From Streptomyces sp. RB17 (GTDB lineage: Bacteria > Actinomycetota > Actinomycetes > Streptomycetales > Streptomycetaceae), in assembly GCF_009604455.1 (NCBI RefSeq), contig NZ_WEGL01000004.1, positions 434,001-498,000 on the forward strand: DNA of 64,000 bases, in the 5' to 3' direction. The notes under the pieces were generated by a model. It saw only the letters and a list, made by a program, of their open reading frames with translations, was not told where the DNA came from and ran no database searches. The stretch's first letter is position 1. The number at the start of each line of letters is the position of its first letter. Both the position numbers and the translations under genes were made by a program. Shown here piece after piece: positions 27,643 to 35,638 of the stretch.

Positions 27643-28602
27643 TCAGCGGACGCAAGCGCGGGCGTGCCGGCCGGCGGCCATGGCTGTCGGCCGGCCGCGC
27701 CGCGCCCTCGCCACGGCCGCGAGCACTGCGGGCAGATCGAGGCCGAGCGTCGCCATGACCTCCTGGTGGTCGCCGCCGGTCGAGGGCCACTGCCGGCCGG
27801 CCGCCACCGAGGTGACCTCGCAGCTGGGCAGCGCCAGCGCCAGCGCCTCGGCCACTCCGCCCTGGCTGCGGTGTTCCTCGACGACGACGAACCGGGTGTG
27901 CTGGCGCGCCAGTTCCGCGGCCGACTCGGCCAGGTGCTCGTGGTCCAGGTACACCAGGTGGGCGTGGGCGACTCCGGTGGTGGAGCGGGCGGCCAGCGAC
28001 AGCCGGGTGCCCTCCTCGCCCACCGACACCAGGCAGACGTCGTCGGGGTCGCCCTCCGACTCCCAGTTGACCGGCGGCAGTCCGGTGCCAGGCACGGGCA
28101 TCGACTCGTACACGGCGTTGCGGCCCGTGCGGATGTAGTGCGGCCTGCCGCTGCGGGCCGCGGAGCGGATCACGGCGCGCATCTCGGCCTCGCCGTAGGG
28201 GGCCGCGATGGTCACACCAGGCACGCTGCGGAGCACCGCGAGGTCCTCCAGGCAGTGGTGCGTGGTGCCGAACCAGGCACCGGACACGCCGGCGTACGGT
28301 GCCACGACGGTGACCCCGGCGTTCAGGTAGCCCAGCGTCAGCTTCAGGCTCTCCGCGGCCCGCAGCGCCGCGAAGGGGGCGAAGGTGCTGACGAAGGGCT
28401 TGTAGCCGCCGGCGGCCAGCCCCGCCGCCATGTCGATCATGGCGCCCTCGGCGATCCCCACGTTGAAGAACCGGTCCGGGTGCGCGGTCTGGAAGGGGTG
28501 GTTCTTGCCGCCCAGGTCCGCCTCCAGGCAGACGAGGGAGGGGTCTTCGGCGGCGAGCGCGGTCAGCTCGTCGCGGTAGGCGTCACGGCCGGAGAGAGTC
28601 AT
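27643..28602 (-). CDS. Transketolase, C-terminal subunit
   Basis: 319 residues with the pyrimidine-binding domain (FNVGIAEGAMIDMAAGLA containing the catalytic Glu, then FAPFAALRAAESLKL) and a C-terminal regulatory domain (VVVEEHRSQGGVAEAL). It pairs with the N-terminal subunit, whose stop overlaps this ATG (28599-28602). In AmCP-dependent pathways a two-subunit transketolase transfers a two-carbon ketol unit to carrier-bound glutamate semialdehyde. The Arg/Ala-rich tail after residue 300 looks unstructured. Confidence 0.92.
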   Translation of the reverse strand: MTLSGRDAYRDELTALAAEDPSLVCLEADLGGKNHPFQTAHPDRFFNVGIAEGAMIDMAAGLAAGGYKPFVSTFAPFAALRAAESLKLTLGYLNAGVTVVAPYAGVSGAWFGTTHHCLEDLAVLRSVPGVTIAAPYGEAEMRAVIRSAARSGRPHYIRTGRNAVYESMPVPGTGLPPVNWESEGDPDDVCLVSVGEEGTRLSLAARSTTGVAHAHLVYLDHEHLAESAAELARQHTRFVVVEEHRSQGGVAEALALALPSCEVTSVAAGRQWPSTGGDHQEVMATLGLDLPAVLAAVARARRGRPTAMAAGRHARACVR

Positions 28603-29417
28603 CGGATCGCTCGCTTCCACTTCGCGGCGCGGGCGGCGTCGATGGTCACGTAGTGCGAACCCGCTCTGCCCTCAACGGCTGGCACGCCCTTGCCCTTGAC
28701 GGTGTGGGCGACGACGGCGAGAGGGCGGCGTGCGGCCGACCGGTCCCCGGCGAACAGCTCGGACAGCGCCACGAGGTCGTGCCCGTCCGCCTCCACGACC
28801 TCGAACCCGAAGGCAGCGAACCGCTCTGTGAGTCCGGGCAGCGGCGAGATGTCCGCGACGAGTCCGTCATTCTGCCCGCCGTTGCGGTCCACGACGAGGA
28901 CGAAGTTGCTCAGCTCCTGCGCCGCCGCCACCTGGCAGGCCTCCCAGACCAGCCCTTCCTGCAACTCGCCGTCGCCCGCGACGGCGATGCCCAGGCCGCT
29001 GAGCCCGCCGATCCGGCGGGCCAGGGCCCAGCCCGCCGCGTACGGCACGCCGTGCCCGAGGCTCCCGGTGGGGAACCGCACACCGGGCACCTTGGGGCCC
29101 GGATGGCCGGTGTAGGGCCGGCCCGCCCGGCCGTACAGCGGTGCCGGGTTCTCCGGCAGCATGCCGCTGACGTACAGCGCGGCGTACAGGCCCGCGGCGG
29201 CGTGCCCCTTGCTCAGCACGACCTCCGTGCCGTCCCCGGCGGAGGCCCGGTGCAGGGCGGCGACCAGGATGTCGAGCACCGACAGGCTGCCGCCCAGGTG
29301 GCAGCCGCGCTCGGACGCTGCCATGTCGACGACCAGCCGTCGGGCCTGCAGGGACCGCTTCGCCAGGGTGGACACGACCGTCCCGGCGGCCGTGGGGGTG
29401 TCGAGTACGGCGGTCAT
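28599..29417 (-). CDS. Transketolase, N-terminal (TPP-binding) subunit
   Basis: 272 residues. The TPP motif begins GDGELQEGLVWEACQVAA and ends DRNGGQND, the usual GDG...N pattern about 30 residues long. SKGHAAAGLYAAL is the conserved N-terminal catalytic His region. Its ATG overlaps the stop of the kinase-peptidase fusion. The split form is that found in AmCP secondary-metabolite clusters rather than the single-chain pentose-phosphate enzyme. Confidence 0.93.
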   Translation of the reverse strand: MTAVLDTPTAAGTVVSTLAKRSLQARRLVVDMAASERGCHLGGSLSVLDILVAALHRASAGDGTEVVLSKGHAAAGLYAALYVSGMLPENPAPLYGRAGRPYTGHPGPKVPGVRFPTGSLGHGVPYAAGWALARRIGGLSGLGIAVAGDGELQEGLVWEACQVAAAQELSNFVLVVDRNGGQNDGLVADISPLPGLTERFAAFGFEVVEADGHDLVALSELFAGDRSAARRPLAVVAHTVKGKGVPAVEGRAGSHYVTIDAARAAKWKRAIR

Positions 29418-31270
29418 CGGCGGCTCCCTTCCGGAAGGGCGAACCAGCGGTCCACCGCGGCGGCGAGCAGTGCGCGGGCGGCCCGGTACTCCTCGCCGCC
29501 GATGCGTTCCTCGTCGGTGTGGTCGAGGACGGAGTCGCCCGGCCCGTACGCCACCATCGGCACGTCGTGCCAGGTGGTCGCCAGGGTGTTCATGTCCGAC
29601 GTGCCCTTCTTCACCACGAAGCGCGGCTTGATCCCGGCTGCGGCGAAGGCCCGGGTGAACGCCTTGGCCAGCGGGCCCGAACGGCCGCCCTGGTGGCCAG
29701 GGGTGGCACGCAGCACCTCGATGTCGACGCCGTCACCGGCGTGCTGGAGCGCGGCGGTGCGCAGCGCGTCGAGATCGGCTCCCGGCGGCACCCGGAAGTT
29801 GAGGATGCCGTGCGCCCGGTCGCGCTCGCGTCCGCGCTCGCACTTGATGTCGATGACCGCGCTGAGCGCCTCTGGTGCCTCGGCGAGCACCGACGCGCGG
29901 ATCTCACCGAGGACGCGGGTCAGGCGGTCCGGGGCCGACACCGCGTCCAGGCCGGCCGAGTGGCCAGTGGGCACGGAGGCGGTCACCGCCAGTTTGAAGA
30001 GCCCGAAGTAGCCGAGGGTCAGCTTCTGCGAGCCGCTGGGTTCGCCGATGACGACCGCGTCGGCCGGGTAGTGGTCCCGTACGTGGAACGCCCCCTTCGA
30101 GGAGGAGATCTCCTCCTCGACCGCTCCGACCACGACCAGCTGGTCGTCCTCGGGTACGTCCGCGTCCGCCAGCACTTCCAGGAAGGCGGCGAGACTGCCC
30201 TTGGCGTCGACGCTGCCGCGCCCCCACAGCTCACCGTCGCGCCACTCGGCGGGCCAGCGGTGCGGGACCGTGTCGAGGTGGCCCAGGAGCAGCAGCCGGC
30301 GGGAGCCGGTGCCCCGGGACGCGACGAGGTTGCCCGCCGCGTCGATACGGGCCTCGATGCCTCGCCCCCGGCACCACTCGGCGAGACAGGAGGCGAGTTC
30401 CGCCTCGTCGCCGGAGACCGACGGCACGCAGACCGCGTGGGTGAGCAGGTCGAGGTCGTCGGCGGGCCCCCGGGTGCGCCAGAACCGGGTCCAGCCCGAG
30501 GCTTCGCTCATGGTGTGGGGACCGGTGATGGCCACGTCGGCGCCGCTGCCCTCCAAGGCGATCTCGGCCGCGCGCACCTTCTGGCGCATGCGCCCGCCGG
30601 CGTACCGTGCGCCGTCGCCCGGGTAGGCGTCGGTCAGCGTGGAGTCCGGGTCGGCCGGGTCGGTCAGCAGTCCGGCGGTGCCGGTGACCAGCCGGAGGTG
30701 GTCGGCGTCCAGGGCCACCGCGAGCACCGCGGCCAGCACGTCGGCGTCCACGTTCAGCGCGGCGCCGCCGTCCCGGTCCGCGACCGGCGGGGACAGGCAG
30801 ACCACGTCGTACGCGTCGAGCAGCGCGTTCAGCGCCTCGGTGTCGGCCTCGGCCGGCACGCCCGCCCGGTGGTCACGGACTACGATCGGGCGGCCCTCGG
30901 CCGACACCGCCTTCAGCGGGCGGTTGGCCCGGCCGACGACCAGGCCGTTGCGGGCGGCGACGGCCGTGAACGCCTTCAGGCCGAGGGCCCGCAGGCCGTG
31001 CGCCACTGCGGGCAGGGTCACCCGCTCGTAGGCGTCGACCAGGTGGTCCATCTCCTCGGGCGGGCAGTAGCGCACCACGTCGCCGCCCGTCAGCCGGAGC
31101 GTGGGGACCGGGCGGCCGATGGCCGCGTAGTGGCGTTCGATGCCCGTGGCCCCGCCGGCCACCAGGAGCACGCGGGCGCCCCGCGTGACGACGTCGGCGA
31201 TCTCCTTGTGGACGGTCTCGCGGTCGAGCGTGGCGCTGCCGACCTTGATGACATACAGCGGTCGGGTCAT
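29414..31270 (-). CDS. LysZ-like amino-acid kinase fused to LysK-like M20 peptidase
   Basis: 618 residues. Residues 1-265 are an N-acetylglutamate-kinase-type fold (VIKVGSATL, LLVAGGATGIERH, LNVDADVLA, GGRMRQKVRAAEIAL) that should phosphorylate the side-chain carboxylate of carrier-bound glutamate. Residues about 268-618 are an M20 metallopeptidase with H331xD333, D355 (GSVDAKGS), EEE (385-387) and a C-terminal DHTDEE histidine; this part should release the finished amino acid from the carrier. In lysine biosynthesis the two are separate proteins. The ATG overlaps the LysY stop (ATGA). The first and last AmCP steps are thus in one chain. Confidence 0.93.
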   Translation of the reverse strand: MTRPLYVIKVGSATLDRETVHKEIADVVTRGARVLLVAGGATGIERHYAAIGRPVPTLRLTGGDVVRYCPPEEMDHLVDAYERVTLPAVAHGLRALGLKAFTAVAARNGLVVGRANRPLKAVSAEGRPIVVRDHRAGVPAEADTEALNALLDAYDVVCLSPPVADRDGGAALNVDADVLAAVLAVALDADHLRLVTGTAGLLTDPADPDSTLTDAYPGDGARYAGGRMRQKVRAAEIALEGSGADVAITGPHTMSEASGWTRFWRTRGPADDLDLLTHAVCVPSVSGDEAELASCLAEWCRGRGIEARIDAAGNLVASRGTGSRRLLLLGHLDTVPHRWPAEWRDGELWGRGSVDAKGSLAAFLEVLADADVPEDDQLVVVGAVEEEISSSKGAFHVRDHYPADAVVIGEPSGSQKLTLGYFGLFKLAVTASVPTGHSAGLDAVSAPDRLTRVLGEIRASVLAEAPEALSAVIDIKCERGRERDRAHGILNFRVPPGADLDALRTAALQHAGDGVDIEVLRATPGHQGGRSGPLAKAFTRAFAAAGIKPRFVVKKGTSDMNTLATTWHDVPMVAYGPGDSVLDHTDEERIGGEEYRAARALLAAAVDRWFALPEGSRR

Positions 31271-32334
31271 GGCGACACCGCCGTGATCGGCAGCCCGGCC
31301 GTCTCGTCGAAGCCGTGGATGAGGTTCATGGCCTGGATGGCCTGGCCCGCCGCGCCCTTGATCAGGTTGTCCAGGGCGGCCACTGTGACGCACTGACCGT
31401 CGCGGACGGCGACCGCCACCTCGGCGACGTTGGAGCCGGCGACGGCCTTGAGCATGGGGAAGTCCTGCGGCGCCTTGGGCGCCGGGCGCACCCGTACGAA
31501 GGGCTTGCCGACGTAAGCCTTGGCGTAGGCGCGCTTGACGTCGAGGGCGCTGACCCCGGGCCGCAGCTCGGAGTAGGCGGTCACCATGATGCCGCGCGCC
31601 ACGTCCAGGCTGTGCGTGGAGAACCGCAGGTCGACGGTGGCGCCCGTGTAGTCGGCGAGGGCCTGCTGAACCTCCGGCGCGTGCCGGTGGCCGTGCAGCT
31701 TGTGCACCCGGAAGTTGCCGCTGCGCTCGGCCGGCTGCTCACCGCCGCCGCGGCCGCCGCCGGTGGACCCGGTCTTGGCGTCGACCACCACCCGGTCCAA
31801 GACCAGTGGCTCGGTGCCGGCGAACAGCGGGTAAAGGGCGTAGATCGTGGTGACGGCCATGCACCCGGGCAGGCTGACGAACCGGCTGTCGGGGACGCCG
31901 GGGCTCAACTCCGGCACGTAGTACGCGAAGTCCTCCAGCGGCGGGTGGGCCGCGGTCCCCGGGTAGTGCTTGCTGACCTGCTTCTCGTCGCGCAGCCGGA
32001 AGTCACCGCCCAGGTTCAGCACGCGCTTGGCCCGGTCGGCGACCAGCGGCAGCTGCTCGGGCAGGGCGCCGGTGGGCAGGCAGCCGAAGGCGACATCGAC
32101 GGTGTCCGTGTCCGCGAGCCCGGCCAGCGGCTGGAACGTCAGGCCGGCCGCCTTAGGGTGGTTGCGCAGCCAGGGGTGGCTGCTGCCGACCGTGGTGCCC
32201 GCGGCGCGCTCCGCCGAGAGGAACGCGAGTTCCACTCGCGGGTGCTCCAGGAGCAGCCGGATCACCTCACCGCCGGTGTAGCCGCTGGCTCCGAGGACGG
32301 CGACGCGTATCTTCTCGTGCGCTGCGTCAGCCAA
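31267..32334 (-). CDS. LysY/ArgC-like acyl-phosphate reductase
   Basis: 355 residues. NADP-binding GASGYTGGEVIRLL at the N-terminus, catalytic Cys in SLPGCMAVTT, GSTGGGRG, and HRHAPEV containing the catalytic His. It reduces the carrier-bound acyl phosphate to the semialdehyde. No ATG or GTG lies near the fold start, so a TTG at 32334 is chosen; it overlaps the aminotransferase stop by 8 nt, in line with the other couplings. Confidence 0.9.
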   Translation of the reverse strand: MADAAHEKIRVAVLGASGYTGGEVIRLLLEHPRVELAFLSAERAAGTTVGSSHPWLRNHPKAAGLTFQPLAGLADTDTVDVAFGCLPTGALPEQLPLVADRAKRVLNLGGDFRLRDEKQVSKHYPGTAAHPPLEDFAYYVPELSPGVPDSRFVSLPGCMAVTTIYALYPLFAGTEPLVLDRVVVDAKTGSTGGGRGGGEQPAERSGNFRVHKLHGHRHAPEVQQALADYTGATVDLRFSTHSLDVARGIMVTAYSELRPGVSALDVKRAYAKAYVGKPFVRVRPAPKAPQDFPMLKAVAGSNVAEVAVAVRDGQCVTVAALDNLIKGAAGQAIQAMNLIHGFDETAGLPITAVSP

Positions 32335-33646
32335 GGCGGGCCGCCTTGTCGTAGGGGCGACGGTAGTCGCGGGTCTCGACCAGCTTGCGGATGGCGTCCG
32401 GACGGCGGGCGACCTTCCGGAAGGCGTCGGCGTAGCGCAGGATCCGCTCGTACTCCACCGGGGAGCGCAGCTCGCGGCAGAGGACGAGGGTGCTGTCGAG
32501 CATGCCGAGGGTGACCGGGAAGTCCTCGGGCCGGTGGTCGCGCACGGCACCGGGGTTGAGAGTGAACGGGTAGCCGTTGCCGAAGCCGTCCCGGTGCTGG
32601 AAGGGCAGGTGGCACGGGATCGGGGTGTTCTGCCACTCGCGGGCCGGGACGCCCTCGGCGACCAGGAGCTCGTGCACGGCCTCCTTGACCGCGAACACCG
32701 GGATGTCGTCCAGGCCCACCGCCTCGGGGTGCAGGGTGACGCGGTACATGTTGTACGCGTGGACGTGCCCGTCGGGTACGTGCGGCGGGGTGAACAGGCC
32801 GGTCTCGCGCAGAGCGTGGCCGAGCAGCGCGGCGTTGCGGGCGCGGATCTCGTCGTAGTACGGCAGCCGCTTGAGCTGGCTGGCGCCGAAGGCCGCCGCG
32901 ACCCACGACATGCCGTAGTCGATGCCGTGCCGCTCCAGGTAGGCGCGGGCCCGTTCGTAGCTCTCCTTGGTGGCAAAGAACGCGATGCCGCCCTCGCCGC
33001 CGAGCGGGAAGTTCTTGTCGGCCATCAGGCTCTGGCCGGCGGCGTCCCCGAAGGAGCCGGCCACCTGCTCGCCGATCTTCGCGGAGTGGGCGTGCGAGGC
33101 GTCCTCGACCAGGGCGATGCCGTGCCGGTCGGCAAGGGCGCGCAGAGCGGACACGTCGGCGGGCAGGCCGTGCACGTGGACCGGCATCAGCGCGCGGGTG
33201 CGGTCGGTGATCGCGGCGGCCGCGGCCTTGGGGTCCATGCAGTAGGTGACCGGGTCGATGTCCACGAACACGGGGACGGCGTGCGCGGCGACGACGGCCT
33301 GCGCGGTCGCGATGAAGGTGAACGCCGGCACGATGACCTCGTCGCCGGGCTGCACACCGGCACCCACCAGCGCCATGTGCAGGCTGGAGGTGCCGCTGGC
33401 GGTGGGCAGCGCGTGCGCCGCGCCGACGTAGGAGCGGTACGCCTCGGCGAAGTCGGCGACGACTTTCTCGGGCGCCTGCCGCTGGGCCAGCATCAGGTTG
33501 AAGACGTCTTCCTTGGTGATGACCGGGAAGAGGGTGCGACGCGACGCCTTGGGGATCACGGCCCCGCCGCCGAGGGCGGCGAGTTCGGAGTCGACCTCGG
33601 CGGGGTCGGGCAGGGGCAGCGGGGCTGCCGGGAAATCAGTGATCAT
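32327..33646 (-). CDS. DegT/DnrJ/EryC1-type PLP aminotransferase
   Basis: 439 residues. PLP-binding features: ASGTSSLH (phosphate), VEDASHAHSA (the Asp contacting the pyridine N), Lys211 in SLMADKNFPLGGEGG (Schiff-base lysine). Expected to aminate the keto group formed by the transketolase on the carrier-bound intermediate. The ATG at 33646 overlaps the stop of the upstream PLP-fold-like gene (ATGA), so the two are made together. Confidence 0.92.
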   Translation of the reverse strand: MITDFPAAPLPLPDPAEVDSELAALGGGAVIPKASRRTLFPVITKEDVFNLMLAQRQAPEKVVADFAEAYRSYVGAAHALPTASGTSSLHMALVGAGVQPGDEVIVPAFTFIATAQAVVAAHAVPVFVDIDPVTYCMDPKAAAAAITDRTRALMPVHVHGLPADVSALRALADRHGIALVEDASHAHSAKIGEQVAGSFGDAAGQSLMADKNFPLGGEGGIAFFATKESYERARAYLERHGIDYGMSWVAAAFGASQLKRLPYYDEIRARNAALLGHALRETGLFTPPHVPDGHVHAYNMYRVTLHPEAVGLDDIPVFAVKEAVHELLVAEGVPAREWQNTPIPCHLPFQHRDGFGNGYPFTLNPGAVRDHRPEDFPVTLGMLDSTLVLCRELRSPVEYERILRYADAFRKVARRPDAIRKLVETRDYRRPYDKAARLG

Positions 33647-34272
33647 GAGCGCGCTCCGGTGGGAGTGGCGGGACGTGCCGCCTGGGTCAGGGCCATCCGC
33701 ACGCAGGCGGCCACGAGGGGGCTGAGCCGGTAGTTGAACTGGACGCCGGGCACCAGGGAGGCGTCGGCCTCCTCCTGCGTCCACATCGTCCGCAGGTCGT
33801 ACGCGCCGAAGATCTTCAGCCGCTCGGCCCGGGCCCAGACCCGGTCGTCGTCGGTGAGGACGGCGGCGGCCGGCCCGAAGCCGAGTCCGGTGAGGTCCAC
33901 GACGAGGGCGGGGGCGGTGGCGGTCCGGGTCAGCTCGGCCAGCCGGTCGGCGTTGGCGGAGTCCAGCGACACGTAGTCGTACGCGGCCGGCCCCCGGTCC
34001 GCGACGCTGACGCCGAGCCAGTCGAGGAAGCGGCTGGTGGCCGCGTCCGGCTCGGGGACGGCGACGGTGTCACCGTGTCCGATGCCCTGGCCGGCGAGCG
34101 CCGTGTGGATCGCGGCGCTGCGGCTGTTCACGAGGACGGCTCGGGTACGTCCGGTCTGCTTGGTCAGCAGTCGTTCGAGGCCGGGCAGTTCCCGGTCGCT
34201 CTTCTCGATGCTCATGACCACGCCGGTGGTGAGGACGCGGGCGAGCACCGTTGCGGTGTCGAACAGTTCCAT
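33643..34272 (-). CDS. Truncated PLP-aminotransferase-fold protein, catalytically incomplete
   Basis: 209 residues resembling only the large-domain part of DegT-type aminotransferases: VLVNSRSAAIHTALAGQGIG (phosphate-loop region), GDTVAVPEPD, VVDLTG, and near the end FNYRLSPLVAACVRMALTQ, matching the NYR-S element of the family. The stretch that should carry the Schiff-base Lys is shortened (FGAYDLRTMWTQEE) and has no Lys at the expected place, and the C-terminal domain is missing. The frame is intact and coupled to the full-length aminotransferase, so it is more likely a partner subunit than a pseudogene. Confidence 0.75.
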   Translation of the reverse strand: MELFDTATVLARVLTTGVVMSIEKSDRELPGLERLLTKQTGRTRAVLVNSRSAAIHTALAGQGIGHGDTVAVPEPDAATSRFLDWLGVSVADRGPAAYDYVSLDSANADRLAELTRTATAPALVVDLTGLGFGPAAAVLTDDDRVWARAERLKIFGAYDLRTMWTQEEADASLVPGVQFNYRLSPLVAACVRMALTQAARPATPTGARS

Positions 34273-34286
34273 GGATCTTCTCCGTG

Positions 34287-35156
34287 TCACACGGCTGAGG
34301 CCGTGAGGGCCTCGGCGACGTAGGCGGCGAGGTGGCCGGCCACGTTCACTCCGTGCCGGGCGGAGGAACGGGCGAATTCCGGGTTGGCGTTCACTTCGAG
34401 CACGAGCAGTTCGCCCGTGGACCGGTCTTCGACCAGGTCCAGCCCGTAGAAGCCGGGGCCGAGGGCGTCGACGACCTGGCCGCAGAGCTTCTCCATCACC
34501 GCGGTGACCTCCACGCGCCGGACCTCGGCGCCCAGGTGGGTGTTGGTGCGCCAGTCGTCCGACACCCGCTGGATGGCCACCACCGGGGTCCGCCCGACGA
34601 CCACCACCCGCAGATCGTGGCCGGGCTTGTCGATGTACTCCTGTACGACGACGGGGAACTGCTTGCCCGTGGCGTCGGCGGACTCTCGGCCCGCGGCCCA
34701 CGCCTCCACGCAGTCGGCGTGGGTCATCTTGCTGACCCCCCGTCCCCAGGAGCCGCTGACCGGCTTGACCACGGCGGGCATGCCCAGGTCGGCGACGGTC
34801 TTGCGGACCTGGTCGAAGCTGAAGGCGTGCCGGGTGGTGGGGTGCGGGATGCCGTGCCGCGCGAAGAGCAGCGCCTGCAGTCCCTTGTCGTTGCAGGTCT
34901 CGATCGTCGCCGCGCGGTTGAGGGTGGGGACGCCGGCGTGTTCCAGGCGGCGGGAGACGTTGATCGCGTCCCGGTGGGAGAGGTTCCTGATCAGGGCGAG
35001 AGCGGGCGGGCCGGTGTGGCCCGCCACGACCTCGGCCAGATCCTCCATGAGCAGCGGTCGCGCCGTCAGACCCTGGTCACGCAGCGCGGCGAGGAGCAGC
35101 TTCTCCTCCGGGCGCAGCATCGTGACCGAGAGCAGGACCTGGTCGGAGGCTGTCAC
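34287..35156 (-). CDS. LysX-like ATP-grasp ligase
   Basis: 289 residues of the RimK/LysX type. MPAVVKPVSGSWGRGVSK carries the ATP lysine and glycine-rich loop; VVVQEYID is the adenine-binding strand; LEVNANPEFARS binds metal. It should attach the amino group of glutamate to the C-terminal Glu side chain of the carrier protein, the first committed step. Its ATG overlaps the carrier stop (35153-35156). The N/F-A-R-S sequence near the active site is typical for substrate recognition in this group. Confidence 0.93.
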   Translation of the reverse strand: MTASDQVLLSVTMLRPEEKLLLAALRDQGLTARPLLMEDLAEVVAGHTGPPALALIRNLSHRDAINVSRRLEHAGVPTLNRAATIETCNDKGLQALLFARHGIPHPTTRHAFSFDQVRKTVADLGMPAVVKPVSGSWGRGVSKMTHADCVEAWAAGRESADATGKQFPVVVQEYIDKPGHDLRVVVVGRTPVVAIQRVSDDWRTNTHLGAEVRRVEVTAVMEKLCGQVVDALGPGFYGLDLVEDRSTGELLVLEVNANPEFARSSARHGVNVAGHLAAYVAEALTASAV

Positions 35157-35341
35157 TCGCCCCAGTCCTCTTCCACCTCAGGGGCGAGGTCGAGGCGTAC
35201 GCCGGCCGCGGACTTCTCGACGACCTCGTGCTCTTGGCCGCAGGCCGCGCACTCGGTGATCTCGCCCTTCTCCCAGTCGTCGCGCACCTCGAACTCGGTG
35301 TCGCACACGAGACAGCCGGCGACAGCAGTCGCAAGTGTCAT
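35153..35341 (-). CDS. Amino-group carrier protein (AmCP, LysW-like)
   Basis: 62 residues, acidic, with a zinc ribbon (Cys10, Cys13, Cys31, Cys34) and the diagnostic C-terminus EEDWGE. In this family the side-chain carboxylate of the terminal Glu forms an isopeptide bond to the substrate amino group, protecting it and offering the acidic globule to the modifying enzymes. The ATG at 35341 has a strong site AAAGGAG upstream. It is the first gene of the 30-kb operon. Confidence 0.97.
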   Translation of the reverse strand: MTLATAVAGCLVCDTEFEVRDDWEKGEITECAACGQEHEVVEKSAAGVRLDLAPEVEEDWGE

Positions 35342-35638
35342 GCTGATGACTCCTTTACGTGGAAATGGCGTCGCACGATGTCTCGACGCCGTTGCTCGCG
35401 CACGGATTTCGTCCGCACGCATCCGGGTCCGCCGCCCCTCCGGCGCCTGTGGATGCCTTGGGATGCACGGAGGAGCGCCGCTTTCGATGGCGACAAGGAG
35501 CCTGCCGGGTGGTGATACCACTCACCTACCGCGCAGGTACCGCTTGCTGCGGCGGTCGCCTAAGCTTGATCTCCGCAAGTGGTTTGACCTGGTACTTTCC
35601 AGGCACCGCCGGGGGGCACGCAGGGGGGCAGGCGCACA
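35342..35638. promoter_or_regulatory. Divergent promoter region between the biosynthetic operon and its SARP regulator
   Basis: The 297-bp gap feeds the carrier-protein operon leftward and the SARP gene rightward. A TTGACC (35584-35589) could be a -35 element for the regulator, but no clear -10 follows. CTCGACG (35382) and CTCGCGC (35395) are weak candidates for SARP heptamers. Nothing here is strong enough to assign bases to a promoter. Confidence 0.55.

Noticed and set aside
35342..35638. Defined SARP binding repeats and promoter hexamers
   Set aside because: Only weak, irregularly spaced matches were found; claiming exact sites would go beyond the sequence evidence.
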